Shown here: piece after piece, positions 1 through 7,298 of the stretch
Numbering within the stretch: the stretch's first letter is position 1
How the letters are laid out: the number at the start of each line of letters is the position of its first letter
Translations under genes and position numbers: made by a program
Notes under the pieces: generated by a model
Told to the model about the DNA's origin: nothing
The model's database searches: none
Seen by the model: the letters and a program-made list of their open reading frames with translations, nothing else
Origin: Candidatus Iainarchaeum sp.
GTDB taxonomy: Archaea; Micrarchaeota; Micrarchaeia; Anstonellales; Bilamarchaeaceae
DNA length: 8,559 bases
Assembly: GCA_028714395.1 (NCBI GenBank)
Contig: JAQTMJ010000020.1
Coordinates: 1 to 8,559, forward strand
Reading direction: 5' to 3'

Positions 1-1263
1 CTGGAGGAGAAAGGGCTGGTGAGAAAGGAAGTCAAGCTAAAGCCGATGCCTCCGGAACCTACGCCGGAATTGAAACGCTACTATGAAGAAGGCTTTCCAG
101 AGCTGAACGTTTACAGGAAAGCCCGCGCCGGCAAGTCCATCCAGGACTTATCTCCGGAAGAGAAGCAATACGGCATCCAGTGGGCCAAGAAAAAAGGGTG
201 GGTCCAGGTTGTCGGAGGCAGGCTAATTCCGAAAATTGAAAATCTCGAAGTTAAAGGCGGGCAGAATGCTGGACCTAGCAATTACTTTTCCACGGCAGAG
301 CTGATTGAACGCGGCTTGCTGACTGAAAAAACCGAAAAAGAGATCACAATCGAGATAACCGAAAAGGGCCTCTCAGCCGAGTTCTCAGAAGGCCTGGCCC
401 AGCTCACCCCGGAAATGCTCCGCACCGGCTCATGGAAAGGCAGGAAGTTCAAGCCATACGACGTTTCCGTGCCTTCCAGGGACGCGCGCACAGGAAAATC
501 CCACCCTCTCTCAATGGCCATGGGCCGCATAAGGGATATATTCTCGGAGATGGGCTTTGAGGAGATGGAGGGCAATTACGTGGAGAGTGCATTCTGGAAT
601 TTCGACGCGCTGTTCCAGCCCCAGGACCATCCGGCAAGGGAGCTCGCCGACACGTTCTACCTGGAGGGCAGCGAGCCGCTCCCGGACAAAGCTTTGGTCG
701 AAAGGGTGAAAAAAGCCCACGAAAAGGGATGGAAATGCCCCTGGAGCGAGGCCGAAGCCCGGAAAAGGGTGCTGCGCACCCACACCACAGCTTCCAGCGC
801 CCGCTACCTCGCATCCATGAAATCCACCCCCAAAAAATATTTCGCCATAGGCAGGGTGTTCAGGAACGAAGCGACAGATTACAAGCACCTTGCCGAGTTC
901 CACCAGGTGGAAGGCATAGTCGCATGGGAAAACGCTACTTTCAAGGATCTGCTCGGCCTTCTGGCCGAATTCTATTCCAAGCTCGGCTTCAAGCGCATCA
1001 GGTTCAGGCCCAGCTATTTTCCCTACACCGAGCCGAGCCTGGAGATAATAGTCTATTTCGAGCCCAGGAAGGAATGGGTGGAGATGGGTGGCGCGGGCAT
1101 AATGAGGCCTGAAGTCTCGCTCCCGCTCGCGGGCACCTACCCGGTGCTGGCCTGGGGCCTCAGCCTCGAGCGCCCGCTCATGATGCTCATGGGCCTTTCC
1201 GACATAAGGGCGTTCTACAAGAACGACGTCGCGTGGCTCAGGAAGGCAAGGGTAAAATTATGA
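1..1263 (+). CDS. pheS: Phenylalanyl-tRNA synthetase alpha subunit, 5'-truncated by window edge
   Basis: This protein attaches phenylalanine to tRNA-Phe in the cytoplasm as the catalytic alpha chain of the alpha2-beta2 class II enzyme. The frame is open from base 1 (LEEKGLVRKEV...), so the GTG at 19 is probably internal; the 420 codons seen fall short of the roughly 480-510 residues usual for archaeal chains, and the missing part is N-terminal winged-helix region. Visible landmarks, numbered by window codon: HPL at 168-170 opening the catalytic core, then FWNFDALFQPQDHPARE; RTHTTASSARYL; motif 2 FRNEATDYKHLAEFHQVEG at 287-305; EMGGAGIMRPEV; and motif 3 GLSLERPLMML at 386-396 with its arginine at 391. 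Motif 3 more often reads GLGLERLAM, a minor variation. The beta-chain gene pheT is not downstream; the stop overlaps the start of a membrane protein gene (ATGA at 1260-1263). Identification is very secure. Confidence 0.97.
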   Translation: MEEKGLVRKEVKLKPMPPEPTPELKRYYEEGFPELNVYRKARAGKSIQDLSPEEKQYGIQWAKKKGWVQVVGGRLIPKIENLEVKGGQNAGPSNYFSTAELIERGLLTEKTEKEITIEITEKGLSAEFSEGLAQLTPEMLRTGSWKGRKFKPYDVSVPSRDARTGKSHPLSMAMGRIRDIFSEMGFEEMEGNYVESAFWNFDALFQPQDHPARELADTFYLEGSEPLPDKALVERVKKAHEKGWKCPWSEAEARKRVLRTHTTASSARYLASMKSTPKKYFAIGRVFRNEATDYKHLAEFHQVEGIVAWENATFKDLLGLLAEFYSKLGFKRIRFRPSYFPYTEPSLEIIVYFEPRKEWVEMGGAGIMRPEVSLPLAGTYPVLAWGLSLERPLMMLMGLSDIRAFYKNDVAWLRKARVKL

Positions 1264-3146
1264 ACTACAAATGGGCAGCGGCCCTGATTCTCGTTGTCCT
1301 GATTGCAATACTGTTGCTTCCGCAGTTCCTGCCCGGCGCATCCAATGCTGCGAGCGCACCAGTGCAGCAAGGCCTCGCGGCCCCGCTGGAGATGGGATTC
1401 GCTGGGAATTATGGCTATGCGGTTTTCTCCTACAACGGCACCGGCTCTGCAACGCTCCTCTCGCTCTCCGAGCAGCCCAAATCCAGCATAATGGTGCTCA
1501 GGCAGGACTACCTGAATACAGAAAGATACTCCTACTTCATGGACATCCTGAAGCCCCTGGAGGCCGAGGGCTTCAAATTCCAGGAGGTGGATTCATTCGC
1601 CCAGATTTCTTCCGCGAACAACAGCATAATCATCATACCCTCGGGCGCCATGCCTTCTGAAGCGGTTCCGCTGCTGGACAGCCTCTCCCAGGGGAACAGG
1701 ATAATATACATAGGGAGGAAGGACCTTGTGTACTCAGGGAAGCTGGTGGGCTCGGATTGGTTCTCCGGCCTCGCCAATTCCACCAAGCTCCGCATAATTG
1801 TGATAGAGAAAAGCCTCGCGGATTTCTATTCCGGGGCGAATTACTCGCTTGTGGATGAAATCCGGGCCAATTCCTGGGCGGAACTCAACAGTTCCACCCT
1901 TTCCTATTCCGGTGAGGGCAGGAAAACGCTCTTCGTCCAGGCAAACAACGGCACCTGGCTCAGGATGCTCCCGAAAACTGATTACGGGCCGCTGGCCCTG
2001 CCGAAGGCGCGCCTGAGCGGCAGCGAGAGCATATTCCCGTGGGAAAACCCCTCCCTTACGATAGAGCTCAATTTCTCCAGCGGGATTTCCAGGCTTGTGG
2101 TCGAGAAGGACGGGTCGGAAATCAGCAGTTCCGAGCTGGACCGCGTGCGCGGGGAAGAGGCGTTCGTGGTTCCGCTTTCGCTAAATTCCTCCGGGGATTA
2201 CATAGCCAAAGTGGTTGACGAGAGCGGCGTGCTCGGGGCCAAGCGCGTCCATGTGAAGAACCTCAGCATCTCCATTTCCCGGGCCTACGGGAATTCCTAC
2301 GAGTTCCTCGTATTGCTTGATGGCGAGCCCCTGGACCAGGCCGACGCGGTGGTGGGGCTCCAGAACTCCACGAACACACTCGCAGAGCAGGTGAGCAACG
2401 GCCGGCTCCTGGTTTCAGCAGAGCTTCCGCACGGCCGGAACGTGTTCGTGGTTTCCATGTTCGGCCAGGACACATACGTTCCCTACGACAACACCCAGGA
2501 GGACGTCATTGGATTTTACCTGAAATACCTGGGCGCTGGGCTGCTCGCAGTGATTGTGTTCTACGGGCTGCTGAGGCTGGGCAAGAAGCCGGTTTACCGG
2601 ATACTCATCCCGGATAGCGTGCCTTCCACCAACCCGGAGCTGCGCCTTTCCTCCAAGGAAGTAATTGCAGCGGTGCTCGAGAGCGAAAAGAGCTTCGGCT
2701 GGAAAAACGTTCCGCTCTACGCCCGCGAAGTGAGCGTGGGCCTGAGGAAGCTTGCGGGCGGCATGGACGTGAACGAGGGCAACGTGGAAGCCATGATGAA
2801 GCGCCTGGAGGACAAGGGCCTTGTGAAGTCCCACCTCGGGCTCTACGGGCTTTCCGGCTGGGGCGATCCGAAGCAGAACGCGCTCAAGCGGGTGGTTCGC
2901 GACAAGCTCGTGCAGAACGGAGTTTCATTTTCAGAAAACGCAAATGGCTTCAGGGCCGGAAGCTGGAACATAATATTCTCTTCGCAAAACGCAGCCCGGG
3001 ACTCCATAATAGTGTTCGAGGACGAGGCTGAAAAGAAGAGCTACGTTTCCTCGCTCCATGGCAAGGAGCGGGCCAGCCTGGACATAAAGCTCGCGAACGG
3101 CGTCGTGAGATTGGCCACGCTTGAAGGGCTGGATGAGTTCCTATGA
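1260..3146 (+). CDS. Two-TM membrane protein with glycosylated outer domain and cytoplasmic tail (possible winged helix)
   Basis: I do not recognise a named family. The start is the ATG at 1260, overlapping the pheS stop as ATGA; an upstream GTG at 1233 lies inside pheS and would put charged residues before the membrane anchor. The 628-residue product begins with MNYKWAAALILVVLIAILLLP, a signal anchor at about 5-23. Residues about 25-415 are Ser/Thr/Gly-rich and beta-like, with about ten N-X-S/T sequons (NGT, NNS, NST, NYS, NSS, NFS). A second hydrophobic segment, YLGAGLLAVIVFYGLLRLG, lies at about 423-441. The remaining 185 residues are charged and lack sequons, so they are inferred to be cytoplasmic. 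Within them, about 460-535 (SKEVIAAVLESEK, then NVEAMMKRLEDKGLVKSHLGLYGL) looks like a helix-helix-wing arrangement. The architecture suggests an envelope sensor or assembly factor, which is inference. It is cotranscribed with its neighbours. Confidence 0.9.
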   Translation: MNYKWAAALILVVLIAILLLPQFLPGASNAASAPVQQGLAAPLEMGFAGNYGYAVFSYNGTGSATLLSLSEQPKSSIMVLRQDYLNTERYSYFMDILKPLEAEGFKFQEVDSFAQISSANNSIIIIPSGAMPSEAVPLLDSLSQGNRIIYIGRKDLVYSGKLVGSDWFSGLANSTKLRIIVIEKSLADFYSGANYSLVDEIRANSWAELNSSTLSYSGEGRKTLFVQANNGTWLRMLPKTDYGPLALPKARLSGSESIFPWENPSLTIELNFSSGISRLVVEKDGSEISSSELDRVRGEEAFVVPLSLNSSGDYIAKVVDESGVLGAKRVHVKNLSISISRAYGNSYEFLVLLDGEPLDQADAVVGLQNSTNTLAEQVSNGRLLVSAELPHGRNVFVVSMFGQDTYVPYDNTQEDVIGFYLKYLGAGLLAVIVFYGLLRLGKKPVYRILIPDSVPSTNPELRLSSKEVIAAVLESEKSFGWKNVPLYAREVSVGLRKLAGGMDVNEGNVEAMMKRLEDKGLVKSHLGLYGLSGWGDPKQNALKRVVRDKLVQNGVSFSENANGFRAGSWNIIFSSQNAARDSIIVFEDEAEKKSYVSSLHGKERASLDIKLANGVVRLATLEGLDEFL

Positions 3147-4330
3147 AACCGCTCATGCTGCTTCTCCTCCTGTCCTGCGCCCAGGCCTGCGTCCCTTTCC
3201 ATTCCAATGTTTCAATCCACAACAACCTCCTAGCTCCGGCCCTTTTGGGTTCCGAGTGCCTGAACCGCACCGAGCCTGATTTCAACAACCCCATCGCATG
3301 CAGCGAGGCCCAATTGCTCACAGTGTACCCTTCGGTGGACAGCCGCATCTCTTCCGGGCTTCCCTCCTACGTGCTCTGGCGCTACGCATCCGAGGCCACC
3401 CTCCAAAGAATGAAAGTGACTGATTCCCACGGCTGCGAGAGCACATACACCAAGACCCCGTTGTTCCAGTCTATTTCGGTGGATTTGCGCGCGGATTTCA
3501 TGAACGAGACTTACATCAGGGAGAACATAAGCGAAAACCCAATCCTGATTCCCGTGCCCCTGAGCGCGCTTTCCTTCACCGACGGGAGCAACATCACCCT
3601 TGAACTTAATGGAACATTCTTTTTCCAGTATTCTTATTACGAGCTGAAAAGCAGCTGGTCGTGCAATGAGCTCGGGGTTTGCGGATGCTCCCAGCAACCC
3701 TCTGGTTACTTTTTCAACATAACCAAGAATATAAGCAGCAACCTCTCCTACGAGGTTGAAGGGGGCCCGGTTCTGCATTTTCTCAGCAAACCAGTGCTTT
3801 ACGAGCAATGGGCCGGGAATCCGGTTTTCGAAGACATGGTCTTCTCGAAAAGAAAATTCTGCAACGTCTCAATCCTGCTCAACAACATCACCCTGAATTC
3901 ATCCCAGCTCTACAGTTTTGAAATAACGAACGATTCCTCGGACGCATGGCACATAATTTCAGCGCCCATGAATCCCTCGCTTGGCTGGAGGGAAATACAC
4001 GAATACTCAACTCCAATCCAGATAGAATCCTACCCCGAGGCCTTTTCCTACATAAACATCTTCACCAAGGACTATTCGGCGCAGGGGAAGCACAACATCA
4101 CCATAATCCTGCAGGACCAGTTCAACTCCTCCTTTTCCCAGCGCTTCGGAATAGTCAGCCGTTTCCTGACCATTGATGATTCCCTGGGGGAAGACAATTC
4201 AACCAACATCTCCGATTCTGACCTTTACCGGCCTTCGGCAAAACCTTCTGAAACAGGCTATGCGCCCCTGCTGCTCGGCCTTAGCCTCGCAGGGCTTGCG
4301 CTATTCATAATAATCTTTTTCAGGAAATGA
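3143..4330 (+). CDS. Secreted, C-terminally membrane-anchored, sequon-rich surface protein
   Basis: No family is recognised. The ATG at 3143 overlaps the previous stop as ATGA, which suggests translational coupling. The 395-residue product starts with a signal peptide, MKPLMLLLLLSCAQACVPF; cleavage after AQA or lipidation at one of the two cysteines are both possible. The body carries about seventeen N-X-S/T sequons (for example NVS, NRT, NET, NIT, NIS, NSS) and about a dozen cysteines, including a WSCNELGVCGC cluster near residue 175, so an outer location with disulfides is likely. The C-terminus, GYAPLLLGLSLAGLALFIIIFFRK at 372-395, is a single membrane segment followed by a short basic stop-transfer tail, giving a type I topology. 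The gene sits directly after another protein with a sequon-rich outer domain, and the two may act together at the cell surface. Composition is locally more AT-rich than in its upstream neighbour. Confidence 0.9.
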   Translation: MKPLMLLLLLSCAQACVPFHSNVSIHNNLLAPALLGSECLNRTEPDFNNPIACSEAQLLTVYPSVDSRISSGLPSYVLWRYASEATLQRMKVTDSHGCESTYTKTPLFQSISVDLRADFMNETYIRENISENPILIPVPLSALSFTDGSNITLELNGTFFFQYSYYELKSSWSCNELGVCGCSQQPSGYFFNITKNISSNLSYEVEGGPVLHFLSKPVLYEQWAGNPVFEDMVFSKRKFCNVSILLNNITLNSSQLYSFEITNDSSDAWHIISAPMNPSLGWREIHEYSTPIQIESYPEAFSYINIFTKDYSAQGKHNITIILQDQFNSSFSQRFGIVSRFLTIDDSLGEDNSTNISDSDLYRPSAKPSETGYAPLLLGLSLAGLALFIIIFFRK

Positions 4331-4333
4331 ATT

Positions 4334-5452
4334 TCAGCAGCCCGGGCAGTCCAACGGATGCACATCCTCATTCGGGAACGGATTCTCATTTACATCCGTT
4401 CCGTATATGTTCCCCTGATTATCTACCCAATAATATTTCGAGCCGCTGTCCACGATGTAATGCTGCCCTGTGTCCGGATTGTAAACATCCTCTATCCCAA
4501 GAATATGGTTGTCCCATTTTTGGTTTATTTCATCCATGCTCCTGCTCCTCACTTCGAAAGTGGACGAGATGGTCGCAGCGATGTCGCTTTGGCTCTGGCT
4601 AATGATTCCAGCGCGCTTCCTGATTTCCACCTGCTCGCGCGCAGCCCACTGCGGATTCACTTTGAACGAGCGCTCCATCTCAAGCACGTCCAGCTCGGTT
4701 TCATTGCGCAGTTCCGCAGGAGTGGTGTATCCCATGACGTTCGCATACCACACCCCGGTCCCTGACATTTCAACCAGCACTGTCCTGATGAGGAAAACAG
4801 CCTGCATGTCCGTTCCGCCATAATCAAATGATAGCTCAGCAGCCGATTGCTGCGTGATTGGCGCCACAACCGCTCCTGCAAGCTCCGGCCGTTCAATGAT
4901 GCTCACATTGGTGGTTTGCACGTTGAGCGTCTTGAGCATCTCTCCTGCAAACTCGCTCGCATTCATATAGTGCTCCACCACCATGGGCTGTGTATAGCCC
5001 CCTGAAGAGCCGTAGAACGAGCCCTCAGTGAAACCCGCATAGGTGAGCAGCGCATTGGGCGTCGCATAGATGTATCCGAACGGGTCCTGGTAGAAGAATG
5101 CCTGCCCGTCCGGGGAGCTTGCCCCGAAGGAAACCCCGGCATCAATATACGGCCTTATTATTCCCGAACCATTGGTGACAGTCCAGTTGATGGGCACTGC
5201 AAGGCTGAACGCGCCCTCTTTAGGGTCCGTGAACGTGTAAAATTTTTCCTCGACCGCATATATTTTATAATTGGCCACAGGCGGGGCGATGGAGTTATTC
5301 TGGCTCAGGTTGCCGAATAGCGAGTTGTTAGCCGGAACCAGCGTTATATTCGGATAATTCGCAAGAAAAGGGTTCTGCACATTTCCCTGGTTGATGCATC
5401 CGAACATCGCTAGAAGCGCCGCGAGCAAAACAACCTGAAGAGTTCTACCCAT
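4334..5452 (-). CDS. Surface lipoprotein, function unknown
   Basis: The 372-residue product begins MGRTLQVVLLAALLAMFGC, a short signal with a lipobox-like end (AMFGC); Cys19 is the likely lipidated residue, although position -3 is Met rather than the preferred Leu. A low-complexity Asn-rich linker with several sequons (NIT, NNS, NLS) follows to about residue 60, then a folded domain (KEGAFSLAVPINWTV..., with aromatic-rich strands DPFGYIYATPN) up to about 270. The beginning of that domain is reminiscent of PsbP-like domains, which I cannot confirm. The tail at about 320-372 (YNPDTGQHYIVDSGSKYYWV, then NQGNIYGTD) looks like a small beta module and ends in LDCPGC. It is convergent with the + strand run, with only 3 bases between stop codons. 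ATG is chosen at 5452 because of the signal peptide; GGAG lies only one base before it, and a TATA box about 27 bases upstream points to a leaderless or nearly leaderless message. Confidence 0.9.
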   Translation of the reverse strand: MGRTLQVVLLAALLAMFGCINQGNVQNPFLANYPNITLVPANNSLFGNLSQNNSIAPPVANYKIYAVEEKFYTFTDPKEGAFSLAVPINWTVTNGSGIIRPYIDAGVSFGASSPDGQAFFYQDPFGYIYATPNALLTYAGFTEGSFYGSSGGYTQPMVVEHYMNASEFAGEMLKTLNVQTTNVSIIERPELAGAVVAPITQQSAAELSFDYGGTDMQAVFLIRTVLVEMSGTGVWYANVMGYTTPAELRNETELDVLEMERSFKVNPQWAAREQVEIRKRAGIISQSQSDIAATISSTFEVRSRSMDEINQKWDNHILGIEDVYNPDTGQHYIVDSGSKYYWVDNQGNIYGTDVNENPFPNEDVHPLDCPGC

Positions 5453-5475
5453 GCTCCTTCCTAATCCAGCAACTC

Positions 5476-5486
5476 TTATAATTATT
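5476..5486 (-). promoter_or_regulatory. TATA-like box for the lipoprotein gene
   Basis: On the - strand this reads AATAATTATAA. Its centre lies about 27 bases before the ATG at 5452. Archaeal initiation usually falls about 25 bases after the TATA centre, so the transcript would begin at or just before the start codon. Confidence 0.55.
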
Positions 5487-5491
5487 CTTTA

Positions 5492-5507
5492 TCCGGGGCT
5501 AGCCGGA
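5492..5507. promoter_or_regulatory. Inverted repeat upstream of lipoprotein TATA box, possible operator
   Basis: TCCGG at 5492-5496 and CCGGA at 5503-5507 flank GGCTAG; the central GGCTAGCC (5497-5504) is itself a perfect palindrome. It lies 6-21 bases upstream of the TATA-like box on the - strand, a place where archaeal activators or repressors can bind. No expression evidence exists, so the role is a guess. Confidence 0.25.
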
Positions 5508-5712
5508 GTAGGAGGCCAGGAAGGCTCGCAACCTTTGTTTTCATCCATGAAACCACCCTACTAATTATCCGCTTTCTGGTTAATACGCATTTCTCCCAGT
5601 AGATGAAATACGAGGTTTTAGGCATCGTGCTAAACGGCGTATCCGAAAGGGAATGATTAAACAATAGATCTTTGCGCACATAAATAGCTCCGCGCTTTCT
5701 CATAGAAGGAAA

Positions 5713-7119
5713 TCATTTTTTATTTTGTACTGGGTTTGTTATATATGTTACCAAAAGAATCCCATTTTCATCTGCAAGAATAGCAAAGTAAGGTCGGTTA
5801 AATACAACAGACTCAACCATACCCCTAGGAAGACCTGCCGAAGCACCGCTGGCTTCCGTCCCTTTCTCATCGATCTTTAAATTGTTTATAGATAAGAAAT
5901 CAACGTCGCTCATTATTTTGCCAGATTTTCCTGGATATAGATATTCAATAGCTGCTTTTAGTTGCTCTTTGCCTGGCTTATATGATATATCAAGTTTTGG
6001 TATACTTAAGTGGACAAAGTCACTTTTGATTGAAGTCACAATGCTAGCCCACTTGTCTTTTAGATAACTAAGCACCTCTTCTGCACTGGCTGTCTTTCCA
6101 TTAAATTCGTTCTGGTTAGGGAGAACAAAATACATGGATTTTCCATCCTTGTAGTCTAATCTAACAATTTTAGCAACATCGGATACAAGGTAAAGGACAG
6201 GACGAGTATCATTCATGAATTGTGCATCAACAGATTTATTTTGGGCAGTGAGGAATTTTCCGGCTGCTGTTTTTAATACGTCGAACGGCTCGGCCCAGTC
6301 TCCTTTGAAAAAGCAAAAAGAAAATAAACCCGAAGCTGCACTAGAAGACAGGAAGTTTTTTACTGCGCCATTGGTTTTGCTTTCAATCGCTGCATTAGCA
6401 TCTGCTGCGTTTTCATAAGTCGGCACTCCTGGAATCTGAGTTGGCAGATGAAATTGCCCAAAGCCATTTACAAATGCACCCTCCTCGATTGGGACTGGAG
6501 GTTTACCCTCACCGAAATATTTGACAATTTCTCCCAAGCCAGGCATGATTATAGGATTATCTGAGCTAGCCAAACTGGATAGTAATCCGAAACTTTCGCC
6601 AGGGTTCATGGCAACTGCAGCGGTCCTTGATGGTGTTTCATCAAATTTTTTACCAAAATCATACGTCGTTTGGTTCTTTGGGTCTGTAGCGGGGTGTACC
6701 TCGACATATCTCTTTGCTGGGTCAAAATAAAATGTCGCAACATCTGGTGGATCCCCTCCAGGTGGATAAAAAACAGTTATTTCTAGTGTATCCTTATCAA
6801 CGCTTTTGAGCAACAGTTGTTTTATGCATTTTTCGTTCGGAGTCTTAGCGGAGGTATTGTACAAGGCGATGGGGGAAGCACCCGTCAATGCTTCGAAGCT
6901 ACCTGGTTTTGGTGGTACGCTAAATGCTAAATAGTCCCCTTGTTTAGCGGAGATGCCGTACCAAACTCCAGCAGTGCTATGTCCAAGTTTAGCAAGAGCT
7001 TCGTTCAATTGTGCATTTGCTTGTTGTCGTCTTACTTCTGGCGCAAGATTTATATCAAACTCGACAACAAGCTGGGTTAATTGTGTTGTCGTTTGAGCAT
7101 TCTTTTGAGTTCGCCCCAT
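5713..7119 (-). CDS. Serpin-family protein with unusual N-terminal domain
   Basis: Serpins trap serine or cysteine proteases through a cleavable reactive loop that inserts into sheet A. The ATG at 7119 is chosen over a GTG at 7137 because GGTGA lies 4 bases before it; the product has 468 residues. Landmarks in this numbering: NPGESFGLLSSLAS 172-185 (helix B-like); TNGAVKNFL 249-257; FCFFKGDW 268-275 (family FKG-W); MYFVLP 329-334; LSIPKLDI 371-378; hinge EKGTEASGAS 418-427; FNRPYFAIL 440-448; terminal ITNP. The small-residue hinge fits an inhibitory serpin. By the 17-residue rule from Glu418, P1 is Met434; counted from the FN side it is nearer Arg432. No signal peptide is visible, so a cytoplasmic place is likely. 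Residues 1 to about 160 are extra sequence, related to the gene starting at 8225, and the helix C-F region is about 40 residues short. The gene is AT-rich relative to pheS, suggesting acquisition. Confidence 0.9.
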   Translation of the reverse strand: MGRTQKNAQTTTQLTQLVVEFDINLAPEVRRQQANAQLNEALAKLGHSTAGVWYGISAKQGDYLAFSVPPKPGSFEALTGASPIALYNTSAKTPNEKCIKQLLLKSVDKDTLEITVFYPPGGDPPDVATFYFDPAKRYVEVHPATDPKNQTTYDFGKKFDETPSRTAAVAMNPGESFGLLSSLASSDNPIIMPGLGEIVKYFGEGKPPVPIEEGAFVNGFGQFHLPTQIPGVPTYENAADANAAIESKTNGAVKNFLSSSAASGLFSFCFFKGDWAEPFDVLKTAAGKFLTAQNKSVDAQFMNDTRPVLYLVSDVAKIVRLDYKDGKSMYFVLPNQNEFNGKTASAEEVLSYLKDKWASIVTSIKSDFVHLSIPKLDISYKPGKEQLKAAIEYLYPGKSGKIMSDVDFLSINNLKIDEKGTEASGASAGLPRGMVESVVFNRPYFAILADENGILLVTYITNPVQNKK

Positions 7120-7123
7120 AGGT

Positions 7124-7128
7124 TCACC
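7124..7128 (-). promoter_or_regulatory. Ribosome binding site that sets the serpin start
   Basis: On the - strand this reads GGTGA, a match to the archaeal 16S anti-Shine-Dalgarno, 4 bases before the ATG at 7119. It lies inside the longer GTG-started frame and so argues for the ATG. Confidence 0.75.
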
Positions 7129-7160
7129 TTTATACACTAGTAATACTCATTTCCCCCCAC

Positions 7161-7178
7161 TTCTTTTAATTTTATTGT
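7161..7178 (-). promoter_or_regulatory. Probable TATA region of the serpin gene
   Basis: The - strand has an A/T-only stretch reading AATAAAATTAAAAGAA, about 50 bases before the ATG. This would give a leader of about 25 bases that includes the GGTGA site. The exact box cannot be fixed within the A/T run. Confidence 0.4.
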
Positions 7179-7298
7179 TTTTCGGGAATCGTGAAACACC
7201 CACGACTGAAGTAGTACCTTGACTTAGAATAAGAATGAGCTTCCCGCTCGCTAGACTAAACTTTGAACTATTATCAAATTTTTGTAAGGGAGCATTCA

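Larger units (their letters stand above)
5453..5712. other. Intergenic region between lipoprotein and serpin genes; no convincing gene
   Basis: These 260 bases separate two co-oriented - strand genes and mark the change from the GC-rich to the AT-rich half of the window. Apart from the TATA-like box near the left end and an inverted repeat at 5492-5507, nothing convincing is seen. A 73-codon - strand frame (5482-5703) begins 10 bases after the serpin stop but has no ribosome binding site, runs into the lipoprotein promoter and has an uncompelling basic composition. Confidence 0.6.

Noticed and set aside
449..903. Long - strand frames within pheS
   Set aside because: They are shadows of a securely identified gene in high-GC sequence.
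3230..3808. 192-codon - strand frame inside the 395-residue surface protein gene
   Set aside because: The + strand product has a signal peptide, sequons and a C-terminal anchor, so the opposite frame is a shadow.
5482..5703. 73-codon open frame on the - strand between the serpin and lipoprotein genes
   Set aside because: No ribosome binding site, it overlaps the lipoprotein TATA region, and the product is an unstructured-looking basic sequence. It could still be a small gene, but nothing positive supports it.
7119..7137. Longer serpin start at GTG 7137
   Set aside because: The GGTGA site lies between that GTG and the ATG at 7119 and is correctly spaced only for the ATG.
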